A DNA stretch of 64,000 nt, from NCBI RefSeq assembly GCF_001620055.1, contig NZ_LQGY01000028.1, forward strand, positions 1 to 64,000, in the 5' to 3' direction. A program made the position numbers and the translations under genes. Source of the DNA: Agromyces sp. NDB4Y10 (lineage in GTDB: Bacteria; Actinomycetota; Actinomycetes; Actinomycetales; Microbacteriaceae). Each line of letters starts with the position of its first letter. Position 1 is the stretch's first letter. This document shows, in pieces, positions 50,168-57,996 of the stretch. The notes under the pieces were generated by a model, which worked only from the letters and a program-made list of their open reading frames with translations, ran no database searches and was not told the DNA's origin.

Positions 50168-50207
50168 ACATTAGCGGGAACCGCGAACGGATTGCAAGGG
50201 AATTCCC
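50168..50207 (-). promoter_or_regulatory. Strong promoter with upstream palindrome
   Basis: On the minus strand TTGCAA (50192-50197) and TAATGT (50168-50173) are 18 bp apart. The perfect palindrome GGGAATTCCC (50198-50207) abuts the -35 and could be an operator. Confidence 0.6.
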
Positions 50208-50294
50208 AGAATCTGGCGAAATCGCCCCACTGACGCCTCGAGTTCGTGCTCGAGTGCGAGCCGGAGCGCGTACGCGAGCGTGCCCCGAACACGG

Positions 50295-50328
50295 CGAAGG
50301 CCCCCGCCCGGATGGGCGAGGGCCTTCG
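50295..50328 (-). terminator. Terminator of the 182-residue membrane-protein gene
   Basis: CGAAGGCCCCCGCCC (50295-50309) pairs with GGGCGAGGGCCTTCG (50314-50328) around a 4-nt loop, downstream of the minus-strand stop at 50344. Confidence 0.8.
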
Positions 50329-50343
50329 AGAAACCGTGGTGCG

Positions 50344-50892
50344 TCAGATCACCGGCGACGGGCTGGCTTCGGAGCCGGCCGTGCTCGATGCCGACGGCAT
50401 CGGCTCGTCGTCGGCGACCCACAGCTCGTCGTCGGCGCGGAACGTCTGCCAGACCGCGTAGGCCACACCGGCCGCGGCGATCACTCCGGCCCCGATGGCG
50501 AGGTACGTACCCACGCCGGGACCCTGCTTCTGCTTCACCACCGCAGCGGCACGCGGCGACACGCGCGCGAGCGCGCGGCGGACCCGCGTGTCGTTGGCGA
50601 CGTCGCCGACGGACATGATCGCGCCCAGTGCCGTGCCGAGCGCACGCTCGGCGGTCTGGCCGGCGCCTCGGGCGACCGTGCGGGCCTGGTCGAGGCCCGG
50701 ACGGACGTAGCTCTCGTAGCCCGTGCGCACTCGCGGAACGACCTCCTCCTGCGCGAGCAGGTTCAGCTGGTGGCTCGCCTCGCGGGCCACCTTGGCCGCC
50801 TGGTCGAGCACGTCCTGCTGGCCCCCCCACAGTTCCTCTGCACTGCTGCGCAGCCGCTTGAGTTCCTTCCGGCGCTTGCGTGACAGGCTCAT
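50344..50892 (-). CDS. Single-pass membrane protein of unknown function
   Basis: The product has 182 residues. The basic N terminus (MSLSRKRRKELKRLRSS) is followed by a long amphipathic helical region, one membrane helix at about 132-153 (GTYLAIGAGVIAAAGVAYAVW), and an acidic tail. I chose the ATG at 50892 because GGAGG lies 5 nt upstream; the preceding ATG at 50904 is part of that site. Its position divergent from ppiA matches a conserved small-membrane-protein slot near the mycobacterial origin (Rv0010c), but I see no specific similarity. Confidence 0.75.
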   Translation of the reverse strand: MSLSRKRRKELKRLRSSAEELWGGQQDVLDQAAKVAREASHQLNLLAQEEVVPRVRTGYESYVRPGLDQARTVARGAGQTAERALGTALGAIMSVGDVANDTRVRRALARVSPRAAAVVKQKQGPGVGTYLAIGAGVIAAAGVAYAVWQTFRADDELWVADDEPMPSASSTAGSEASPSPVI

Positions 50893-51013
50893 CTCGACCT
50901 CCATCGTTGTGCAGCGAACTCCTCCATCCTGCCACCGAACCGGCTGGATGTGGGGTGGGAGTACGGGGGGTTGCATACCGCGCGGCGAATCCCCACGTGC
51001 GAGAATCGACGTC

Positions 51014-51553
51014 ATGCCGAATCCCACCGCAGTCGCGACGATCACCACCAACCACGGCGACATCAAGGTCGATCTCTACGGCCACCACGCCCCCAAGACC
51101 GTCGAGAACTTCATCGGCCTCGCGACGGGCGAGATCGAGTGGACCCACCCCGCCACCGGCCAGAAGTCCACCGACCCGCTGTACGACGGCGTCATCTTCC
51201 ACCGCATCATCCCCGGCTTCATGATCCAGGGCGGCGACCCGCTCGGTCAGGGCGTGGGCGGCCCGGGCTACCGGTTCGACGACGAGATCCACCCCGAGCT
51301 CGACTTCTCCGAGCCCTACGTCCTGGCCATGGCGAACGCCGGCATCCAGGGCGGTCGCGGCACGAACGGCTCGCAGTTCTTCATCACGGTCGGCCCGACC
51401 ACGTGGCTGCACGGCAAGCACACCATCTTCGGCAAGGTGACGGATGCCGCGAGCCAGGCCGTGGTCGACAAGCTCGCCGCCGTGCCGACCGACGGCCGCG
51501 ACCGTCCGCTCGACGACGTCGTGATCGAGAAGATCACGGTCGACCGCCGCTGA
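51014..51553 (+). CDS. ppiA: Cyclophilin-type peptidyl-prolyl isomerase
   Basis: The product has 179 residues and is a complete cyclophilin: FHRIIPGFMIQGGDP, GTNGSQFFIT and WLHGKHTIFGKV hold the active-site Arg, Gln, Phe, Trp and His. No signal peptide is present, so it acts in the cytoplasm. The ATG stands 8 nt after a GAGAAT -10-like box, suggesting a leaderless or very short leader transcript. Confidence 0.96.
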   Translation: MPNPTAVATITTNHGDIKVDLYGHHAPKTVENFIGLATGEIEWTHPATGQKSTDPLYDGVIFHRIIPGFMIQGGDPLGQGVGGPGYRFDDEIHPELDFSEPYVLAMANAGIQGGRGTNGSQFFITVGPTTWLHGKHTIFGKVTDAASQAVVDKLAAVPTDGRDRPLDDVVIEKITVDRR

Positions 51554-51563
51554 GTCCCCGACG

Positions 51564-52421
51564 GTGAGCGACGCGGCGCCCGAGCGCGAGAGCTTCTGCT
51601 ACCGGCATCCGGACCGCCAGAGCTTCGTGCTCTGCCAGCGGTGCGGCCGCACGATCTGCGGTGAGTGCCAGACGCCGGCTCCGGTCGGGGTGATCTGCCC
51701 GGAGTGCATGCGCGAGCAGCGCGCGACGGCGCCGCGGACCAAGCCGGCCGTGCTGACGCGGGCGCGGTCGGCCGCGGAGCGCGGGGCGCCCGTCGTCACC
51801 TACTCGATCATCGGCGTGACGCTGGTGGTCTTCGTGCTGCAGCTCATCCCGGGGTTGGCGGTCACCGAGCGGCTGGCATACGCCGGGGTGTATTCGGTGC
51901 CCGGCAACCTCGAACCGTGGCGCATGCTGTCGGTTCTCCTGGTCCACTCAAGGGACTTGATCTTCCACGTCGCCCTGAACATGTACACGCTGTGGATCTT
52001 CGGCCAGCTGCTCGAGGGCGTGCTCGGGCGGTGGCGGTTCCTGGCGCTGTACCTCATCTCGGGGTTCGCGGGCTCGGTCGCCGTGCTGTGGCTCGCCGAC
52101 CCGCTCACGGGCGTCGTCGGCGCCTCGGGGGCGATCTTCGGCCTCATGGGCGCGTTCCTCGTCATCCAGCGCCGCCTCGGCGGCAACGCGACCCAGCTGC
52201 TCATCCTCGTGGGCATCAACCTCGTCATCGGGTTCGTGCCGGGCTTCAACATCTCGTGGCAGGCCCACCTCGGCGGCCTCATCGGCGGCGCCCTCGTCGG
52301 TCTCATCTACGTCGAGACGCGCAAGCGCGACCAGCGCGGGCTCCAGGTCGGCCTGCTCGCGGCACTGGTGGCCGTGCTGGTGGTGCTCTCGCTGCGGTAC
52401 TTCTACTTTTCGCTCTTCTGA
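51564..52421 (+). CDS. Rhomboid-family intramembrane serine protease with N-terminal zinc ribbon
   Basis: The product has 285 residues. The first 50 contain paired cysteines and His (CYRHPDRQ, CQRCGRTICGEC, ICPECM), which look like a B-box-like zinc finger. Seven hydrophobic segments follow. The catalytic Ser is in GASGAIFGLMGA and the catalytic His in QAHLGGLIGGA. It cleaves membrane proteins within the bilayer. GTG start 10 bp after ppiA, so the two are cotranscribed. Confidence 0.92.
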   Translation: MSDAAPERESFCYRHPDRQSFVLCQRCGRTICGECQTPAPVGVICPECMREQRATAPRTKPAVLTRARSAAERGAPVVTYSIIGVTLVVFVLQLIPGLAVTERLAYAGVYSVPGNLEPWRMLSVLLVHSRDLIFHVALNMYTLWIFGQLLEGVLGRWRFLALYLISGFAGSVAVLWLADPLTGVVGASGAIFGLMGAFLVIQRRLGGNATQLLILVGINLVIGFVPGFNISWQAHLGGLIGGALVGLIYVETRKRDQRGLQVGLLAALVAVLVVLSLRYFYFSLF

Positions 52422-52446
52422 GCGGGGTGCGGCCTCCGAGCCGGGG

Positions 52447-52577
52447 TTATCCACAACGCTGTCCACAGTTGGGGAGAGTTACACCGGTGTGATTCCGAAC
52501 ATCGTCCGGAAATCCGCGTTTTCCCGGCGTCCACAGCTTGTGGATGGTGTGGAGAACCCTGTGGATGATGTGGATAA
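52447..52577. promoter_or_regulatory. DnaA-box cluster between rhomboid and crgA
   Basis: Two perfect boxes stand at the ends: TTATCCACA (52447-52455) and, in reverse, TGTGGATAA (52569-52577). Between them are CTGTCCACA (52459-52467), GCGTCCACA and TGTGGATGG around the palindrome TCCACA-GCT-TGTGGA near 52537, and TGTGGATGA near 52560. The cluster is in a gap between convergent genes, so it cannot be their promoter. Confidence 0.7.
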
Positions 52578-52595
52578 CACTGTGCAGAGATACGA

Positions 52596-52631
52596 CGAAG
52601 GGGGCGGATGCCGCAGCATCCGCCCCCTTCG
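52596..52631. terminator. Bidirectional terminator with an inverted 8-mer pair
   Basis: CGAAGGGGGCGGATGC pairs perfectly with GCATCCGCCCCCTTCG around a 4-nt loop. It lies between convergent rhomboid and crgA, and its loop end is an inverted pair of the over-represented GGATGCC word. Confidence 0.85.
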
Positions 52632-52643
52632 TATCGTCGCCGG

Positions 52644-52883
52644 TCAGCGCCAGCGTGTGGTCATCAGGAAGCCGATGAAGGCGATGCCGAACCCGACCAG
52701 GATGTTCCACGACCCGAGGTCGGCCACCGGAAGCGCACCCTGGCTCACGTAGAACACGATAATCCAGAGGAGGCCGAGCAGCATGAACCCGAACATGACG
52801 GGCTTGAACCAGACGGGATTCGGCGCGTCCTCGCCGCTCGGCTGCTCCGCGCGAGCGGGCTTCGAAGAATTCGTGCGTGCCAT
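52644..52883 (-). CDS. crgA: Cell division protein CrgA
   Basis: The product has 79 residues with two membrane helices (about 26-46 and 60-76) and the family features NPVWFKPVMFG and WNILVGFGIAFIGFLMTTRWR; only key parts are given. CrgA is a small septum-associated protein that coordinates FtsZ ring and peptidoglycan synthesis in Actinobacteria. The position near pknB/pbpA/rodA matches mycobacteria and Streptomyces. Confidence 0.95.
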   Translation of the reverse strand: MARTNSSKPARAEQPSGEDAPNPVWFKPVMFGFMLLGLLWIIVFYVSQGALPVADLGSWNILVGFGIAFIGFLMTTRWR

Positions 52884-52954
52884 GCCCGAGATTCTAGTCG
52901 ATCCGCCGCGGGCACTCGGAGACCGCACATCCGAGGGCGAATAGAATCGCCCGT

Positions 52955-53776
52955 ATGCCCGGAGGCCTGATCGAGGACCGGGTCGATCCCGCCGACGCCG
53001 AGGAACGGCCCGAGCCATCCGGCGCGCCCGAACCCGCGCGATCCCGGGTGAGCTTCGTCGGCGTCCTCGGCGAACTCCTCGTCACGGCCGGCGTCCTCAT
53101 CCTGCTCTTCCTGGGTTGGCAGCTCTGGTGGAACGACGCCATCATGGCGTCGCAGCAGTCGGATGCGGCATCCGTGCTCTCCTCGGAGTGGCGCGAACAG
53201 GCGCGGGCCCAGCACGGCGACACCCCGGCGCCGTCGCCCGAGGGCTACGGCGACCCCGTCGTCGACACCACCGCGTACGGCAACGGCGAGGCCTTCGCGG
53301 TCATGTACGTGCCGCGGTTCGGCGAGAACTCCCAGCGCGGGATCGCCGAGGGCATCGGCCTCGACGTGCTCAACAGCTTCCAGCTCGGGGTCGGCCACTA
53401 CCCCGGAACGCAGATGCCCGGCGAGGTGGGCAACTTCGCCATCGCCTCGCATCGCAGCGCGTACGGCGGCGGAATGCACGAGATCGAGCAGCTGCAGCTC
53501 GGCGACGGCATCTTCATCCAGACGCGCGACGGCTGGTACACCTACCGGTTCCGCGACTTCGAGTACGTCACGCCCGACACGGTCGACGTGCTCGCCCCCG
53601 TGCCGCACCGACCGGACCTCCAGCCCACGGACCGCATCATCACGCTCACGAGCTGCAACCCCCTCTACTCGACGGCCGAGCGCATCATCGCGTACGGCGT
53701 CCTCGAGTCGTGGCAGCCCATCAGCGCCGGCCCGCCGGACGAGATCGCCGCCCAGGTCGCGGCGTGGGGGGAGTAG
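52955..53776 (+). CDS. srtE: Class E sortase
   Basis: The product has 273 residues. One membrane helix (about 36-58) is followed by the extracytoplasmic sortase domain. The catalytic residues lie in ASHRSAYGG (His), TLTSCNPLYS (Cys) and, toward the C terminus, an Arg (AERIIAYG). Class E sortases attach LAXTG-type proteins to the cell wall in high-GC Gram-positives. The ATG follows a TAGAAT -10-like box. Confidence 0.94.
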   Translation: MPGGLIEDRVDPADAEERPEPSGAPEPARSRVSFVGVLGELLVTAGVLILLFLGWQLWWNDAIMASQQSDAASVLSSEWREQARAQHGDTPAPSPEGYGDPVVDTTAYGNGEAFAVMYVPRFGENSQRGIAEGIGLDVLNSFQLGVGHYPGTQMPGEVGNFAIASHRSAYGGGMHEIEQLQLGDGIFIQTRDGWYTYRFRDFEYVTPDTVDVLAPVPHRPDLQPTDRIITLTSCNPLYSTAERIIAYGVLESWQPISAGPPDEIAAQVAAWGE

Positions 53777-53779
53777 GAC

Positions 53780-53938
53780 GTGTACGCAGCGCTCTGGCGC
53801 ATCCTTCCCGGACCCGTCTGGGTCCGCATCCTGCTGCTCGCGGTGATCGCCGCCGCAGTGGTGTTCGCGCTGTTCACCTGGGTCTTCCCCTGGCTGGACG
53901 GCATCGTCAACCCAATCGACGTCACGGTGGAGCAATGA
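53780..53938 (+). CDS. 52-residue single-pass membrane protein
   Basis: The peptide starts VYAALWRILPGPVWVRILLL and has one membrane helix and a short C-terminal tail ending DVTVEQ. It lies 3 bp after the sortase stop, and its stop overlaps the pabA start by 4 bp (ATGA). This tight packing makes it a real gene. The function is unknown; a role beside the sortase is inferred only from position. Confidence 0.75.
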   Translation: MYAALWRILPGPVWVRILLLAVIAAAVVFALFTWVFPWLDGIVNPIDVTVEQ

Positions 53939-54585
53939 CCCGGATCCTCGTCATCGACAACTACGACAGCTTCGTCTACACGCTGAACGGCTACCTGCAG
54001 GAGCTCGGCGCCGAGACCGAGGTCGTCCGCAACGACGACATCGCCGTGGCGGACGTCGCCGCACGCATCGCCGAGTACGACGGCGTCCTCATCTCGCCCG
54101 GGCCGGGCAAGCCCGCCGACGCGGGCGTCTCGATCCCCGTGGTCGACGCCGCGCTCGAGGCGGGGCAGCCGCTGCTCGGCGTGTGCCTCGGGCACCAGGC
54201 GATCGCGGAGGCGTTCGGGGCGACGGTCACGAACGCCGAGGAGCTCATGCACGGCAAGACGTCGCGCATCGTGCACGACGACAGCGCGTTCTACGCGGGC
54301 GTGCCGCAGCCGTTCACGGCGACCAGGTACCACTCGCTCGCCGTCGTGGACGGCACCGTGCCGAGCGACCTCGTGGTGACCAGCCGCACGCAGGGCGGGG
54401 TCATCATGGGACTCCGGCATGAGTCCGCGCCGATCCACGGCGTCCAGTTCCACCCGGAGTCGGTGCTGACCGAGGGCGGCTACCGCATGCTCGGCAACTG
54501 GCTCGCCGACACCGGACTCGCCGAGGCGTCCGAGCGCGCACGCGCGCTGAACCCGCTCGTCAGGGTCGCTCAGCCCGCGCAGTAG
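53935..54585 (+). CDS. pabA: Glutamine amidotransferase, anthranilate/aminodeoxychorismate synthase component II
   Basis: The product has 216 residues with the class I amidotransferase triad: Cys in LLGVCLGHQAIAE, and His and Glu in GVQFHPESVLTEGG. It begins ILVIDNYDSFVYTL, typical of TrpG/PabA. It supplies ammonia to a chorismate-using partner encoded elsewhere; whether for folate, tryptophan or both is not decided by sequence. The 3' end overlaps the pknB 3' end by 16 bp (convergent). Confidence 0.93.
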   Translation: MTRILVIDNYDSFVYTLNGYLQELGAETEVVRNDDIAVADVAARIAEYDGVLISPGPGKPADAGVSIPVVDAALEAGQPLLGVCLGHQAIAEAFGATVTNAEELMHGKTSRIVHDDSAFYAGVPQPFTATRYHSLAVVDGTVPSDLVVTSRTQGGVIMGLRHESAPIHGVQFHPESVLTEGGYRMLGNWLADTGLAEASERARALNPLVRVAQPAQ

Positions 54586-56264
54586 ACGAGCTCGACCTCG
54601 GACTTCTGCGGCACGTCGCCGGGCGCCAGCGACTGGCGCACGACCGGCGACCCGGCCTGCGACGGGCAGTCCGGATCGGGCACGGGCACGGGCGTGAGCT
54701 GCAGCGTGGAGGAGCCGAGGTACGACGAGGCGGCCTGCAGCGACTGGCCGGTGAGGTCGGGCAGCGTGACGTTGCCGCTCGAGACCGTGAAGTTGACCGT
54801 CGATCCGGTCTCGACCGAGGCGCCGGCCTCCGGATCGGTGCCGAGCACCGTGCCCGCTGCGACGGTCGGAGAGTTCTGCCGTGTCTCGCTTCCGGCCACC
54901 AGTCCCGCGCCCTCGAGGTCGGCCTTGGCCTCCTCGAGCGTCTTGTTCACGACATCCGGGACCGCGACCGCCTCGCGACCCGTCGAGATGAACACCCGGA
55001 TCGGCGTGCCCGTGTCGACGATCTCGCCCTCGGCGGGCTCGGTCCGGATCACCTCGCCCGCGGGCACGGTGTCGTTCGTCTCGTCGATCCGCGTCGCGGG
55101 GAGCGTCAGCGCCTGCAGTTCGTTCGCCGCCTCCTCCCACGTCGCGCCGGCGAGCGAAGGCACTTGCCTCGCGTTCGACGGCAGGTCGTCGGCGGGCTGG
55201 AGGTTGAAGGCCCAGTACATGACCGCGACGACGATGACGACGACCGCGATGATGCCCGACCAGATCCAGATCGCCGGTGGGCGCCGCTGCGTGCGCGTCA
55301 TCGTGTCGTCCTCGGCGAGCTGGCGCAGGGCCAGCTCGGACGTCGACAGCGACCCGGTGTCGGTGCCGAAGAACAGCGCCGTCTCGTCGACCTTCCGCTT
55401 CACGGGCACCCGGCCCGCCGCCGCCTCCTCGACCTCGGCCCGGAACTCCGCGGCGGTCTGGTAGCGGATGTCGCGGTCCTTCGCGAGCGCGTGCAGGACC
55501 ACGACATCGAGGGCGGGCGAGACCTTGGGGTTGATGACGCTCGGCTTGACCGGCCGCTCGCTCACGTGCTGGTACGCGACCGCGACCGGGGTGTCGCCGC
55601 GGAAGGGCGGACGCCCGGTCAGCATCTCGAAGAGCACGACGCCGGTGCTGTAGAGGTCGGTGCGCGCGTCGACCGGTTCGCCCTTCGCCTGCTCGGGCGA
55701 GAAGTACGAGGCCGTGCCGAGGATCGCGGTGGTCTGCGCGACCGTCGTGGCGGAGTCGGAGACCGCACGCGCGATGCCGAAGTCCATCACCTTCACCTGG
55801 CCGGTGGTCGTGATCATGATGTTGCCCGGCTTGATGTCGCGGTGCACGACCCCGGCGCGATGCGAGTACTCCAGCGCGGTGAGGACGCCCTCGATGACGC
55901 GCGCCGCCGCGAGCGGCTCGAGCGGGCCCTCGTGGATGATGTCCTTCAGCAGCCGGCCCTCGACGTACTCCATGACGATGAAGGGCAGCTGCACCTCATG
56001 ACCGGAGCGGTCGAGCACCGTCTCCTCGCCGGCGTCGAAGACGCGCACGATGGTCGGATGCGCCATCCGTGCGGCCGACTGCGCCTCCTGCCGGAACCGC
56101 ATGCGGAACGACGGGTCGGTTGCGAGCTGGGGCTTCAGCAGCTTGATCGCGACCTGTCGGCCGAGGCGCGTGTCGGTGCCCTCGTGGACGTCGGCCATGC
56201 CACCGCGCCCGATGAGCGCACCCACGCGGTATCGACCCGCGAGCATGCGACCTTCATCGTTCAC
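54570..56264 (-). CDS. pknB: Serine/threonine protein kinase PknB with three PASTA domains
   Basis: The product has 564 residues. The kinase domain (about 10-275) has the glycine loop IGRGGMADV, Lys in VAIKLL, catalytic HRDIKPGN and DFGIAR. One membrane helix stands at about 335-355, followed by three extracytoplasmic PASTA domains. The last PASTA has two cysteines that could form a disulfide. It senses lipid II or muropeptides and regulates wall growth. GTG start, 34 bp after pknA. Confidence 0.95.
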   Translation of the reverse strand: MNDEGRMLAGRYRVGALIGRGGMADVHEGTDTRLGRQVAIKLLKPQLATDPSFRMRFRQEAQSAARMAHPTIVRVFDAGEETVLDRSGHEVQLPFIVMEYVEGRLLKDIIHEGPLEPLAAARVIEGVLTALEYSHRAGVVHRDIKPGNIMITTTGQVKVMDFGIARAVSDSATTVAQTTAILGTASYFSPEQAKGEPVDARTDLYSTGVVLFEMLTGRPPFRGDTPVAVAYQHVSERPVKPSVINPKVSPALDVVVLHALAKDRDIRYQTAAEFRAEVEEAAAGRVPVKRKVDETALFFGTDTGSLSTSELALRQLAEDDTMTRTQRRPPAIWIWSGIIAVVVIVVAVMYWAFNLQPADDLPSNARQVPSLAGATWEEAANELQALTLPATRIDETNDTVPAGEVIRTEPAEGEIVDTGTPIRVFISTGREAVAVPDVVNKTLEEAKADLEGAGLVAGSETRQNSPTVAAGTVLGTDPEAGASVETGSTVNFTVSSGNVTLPDLTGQSLQAASSYLGSSTLQLTPVPVPDPDCPSQAGSPVVRQSLAPGDVPQKSEVELVYCAG

Positions 56265-56298
56265 GGTTCCTCCGATCGGTAGGGCTCTCGGCTGCGGA

Positions 56299-57996
56299 CT
56301 AGGGCGCGACGGTCACCGGGGCGGCCGGCGAGAACGGCGAGTCGAGCTGGCCGCAGAAGTACCGGTAGGTCACCTCGAACGACTGGCTGCCGGCCTGCAC
56401 GTTGACGCTCCGCGTGTTGGCGCCGACGGGGCTCGGCGCGGTCGCGTCTCCCGTCACGGCGACCTCGTACCCGCTGAGCTGTTGGCCGGAGGGGCAGCTC
56501 GCCGCGGGCCAGCTGACCTCGACGAGACCGCCCGGCTCGACCTCGGCCGGGTTCACGGTGGGCGCGTTGCCCGGGGCGCTCGGGGTCTCGGGAGCGCCGA
56601 GGTAGGTGACCGTGATCGCGGAACCGACGGCGAGGGTGCCGCTCGGGTTCACGTCGGAGACCGTGTTGGCCTGGTCGGGCGAGGTCGCGGCCGCACCCTG
56701 CTGGGTGGTGACGGCGAATCCCGCCTGCTCGAGCTCGGCGCGGACCTCGTCGACGTTCCGGCCGATGTAGGCGGCCCGGTCGACGACCACGGTCTGCGGT
56801 GCCTCCGTGGTGGGCGGCGGGGGCGCCTCGCTCGTCGTCTGCGGGGGTGCCGAGGTGGTCTGCGGCGGGGTCGAGCGCGTGGGGTTCGGTTCGTCGCCGC
56901 CTCCGTTGAGTGCGAGGGCGATGAGCGTGCCGATCAGCACGAGCGCGAGCAGGATGATGAGCACGATGAGCGGCCAGGTCCACGGGCTGCGCTTCTTCTT
57001 CTCGGGCTCGCCGAGCTCCTCCTCGGTCTCGGTCGTGGTGACCGCGGCCGCGCCGGCCGGGAGGACGGTCGTGGCGGCCGTTCCCGGGCCGGACTGCTGG
57101 GGCAGGATCGCCGTGGCGGCGGTCGCGCCGGCCGCGGCGCCGAGCACCGCGGGCACCGCGGCGGCAGCGCCGCGCACGTCGCCCCGACGGAGGGCGTTCG
57201 CCGCGCGCGCCAGGTGCGCGGCGGTCTGCGGCCGATCGGCCGGGTTCTTCGCGATGCACGAGTAGACGAGGTTGCGCACCGGCTCGGACACCGTCACCGG
57301 AAGGTCGGGCGGCGTCTCGTTGATCTGCGCCATCGCGATCGCGACCTGCGACTCGCCGGTGAAGGGACGGCGGCCCGCGAGCGCCTCGTAGGCGACGATG
57401 CCGAGCGAGTAGATGTCGGTCGTCGGCGAGGCCGGGTGTCCGGACGCCTGCTCGGGCGAGAGGTACTGCACGGTGCCCATGACCTGGCCGGTCGCGGTGA
57501 GCGGCACCTGGTCGGCGATCCGGGCGATGCCGAAGTCGGTGATCTTGACGCGCCCGTCGGGCGTGATGAGCAGGTTGCCGGGCTTGATGTCGCGGTGCAC
57601 GAGGCCCGCGGCGTGCGCCGCCTGCAGCGCGCTCGCGGTCTGGGCGACGATGTCGAGCACCTTGTCGGTGGGGAGCACGTGCTCGCGCTCGAGGATCGTC
57701 GAGAGGGCCTCGCCGGGGACGAGCTCCATCACGAGGAAGGCGCTGCCCTCCTCCTCTCCGTAGTCGAAGACGTTCGCGATGCCCTCGTGGTTGACCAGCG
57801 CAGCGTGGCGGGCCTCGGCGCGGAACCGCTCGAGGAAACCGGGGTCGCCGAGGTACTCGTCCTTGAGGATCTTGATGGCGACCTGCCGCCCGATGACGAG
57901 GTCGGTGGCCTGCCACACCTCGCCCATGCCGCCGATGGCGATCCGGGACTGCAGTTCGTAGCGCCCACCGAAGGTGAGCCCTGCGCTCGGTCTCAT
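56299..57996 (-). CDS. pknA: Serine/threonine protein kinase (PknA-like) with PASTA and Ig/FN3-like ectodomain
   Basis: The product has 565 residues. The kinase domain (about 12-275) has [24 protein letters not shown] and DFGIAR. A membrane helix is at about 345-370, followed by a Thr/Pro-rich linker, one PASTA domain, and a C-terminal beta-sandwich-like domain of about 90 residues with two cysteines (ASCPSGQ and RYFCGQ). Mycobacterial PknA lacks such an ectodomain. The stop of pbpA overlaps its start by 4 bp. Confidence 0.92.
   Translation of the reverse strand: MRPSAGLTFGGRYELQSRIAIGGMGEVWQATDLVIGRQVAIKILKDEYLGDPGFLERFRAEARHAALVNHEGIANVFDYGEEEGSAFLVMELVPGEALSTILEREHVLPTDKVLDIVAQTASALQAAHAAGLVHRDIKPGNLLITPDGRVKITDFGIARIADQVPLTATGQVMGTVQYLSPEQASGHPASPTTDIYSLGIVAYEALAGRRPFTGESQVAIAMAQINETPPDLPVTVSEPVRNLVYSCIAKNPADRPQTAAHLARAANALRRGDVRGAAAAVPAVLGAAAGATAATAILPQQSGPGTAATTVLPAGAAAVTTTETEEELGEPEKKKRSPWTWPLIVLIILLALVLIGTLIALALNGGGDEPNPTRSTPPQTTSAPPQTTSEAPPPPTTEAPQTVVVDRAAYIGRNVDEVRAELEQAGFAVTTQQGAAATSPDQANTVSDVNPSGTLAVGSAITVTYLGAPETPSAPGNAPTVNPAEVEPGGLVEVSWPAASCPSGQQLSGYEVAVTGDATAPSPVGANTRSVNVQAGSQSFEVTYRYFCGQLDSPFSPAAPVTVAP

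Noticed and set aside
54570-54585. The 16-bp overlap of pabA and pknB 3' ends as evidence of a wrong stop
   Set aside because: Both C termini are normal for their families; short convergent overlaps are common in compact genomes.
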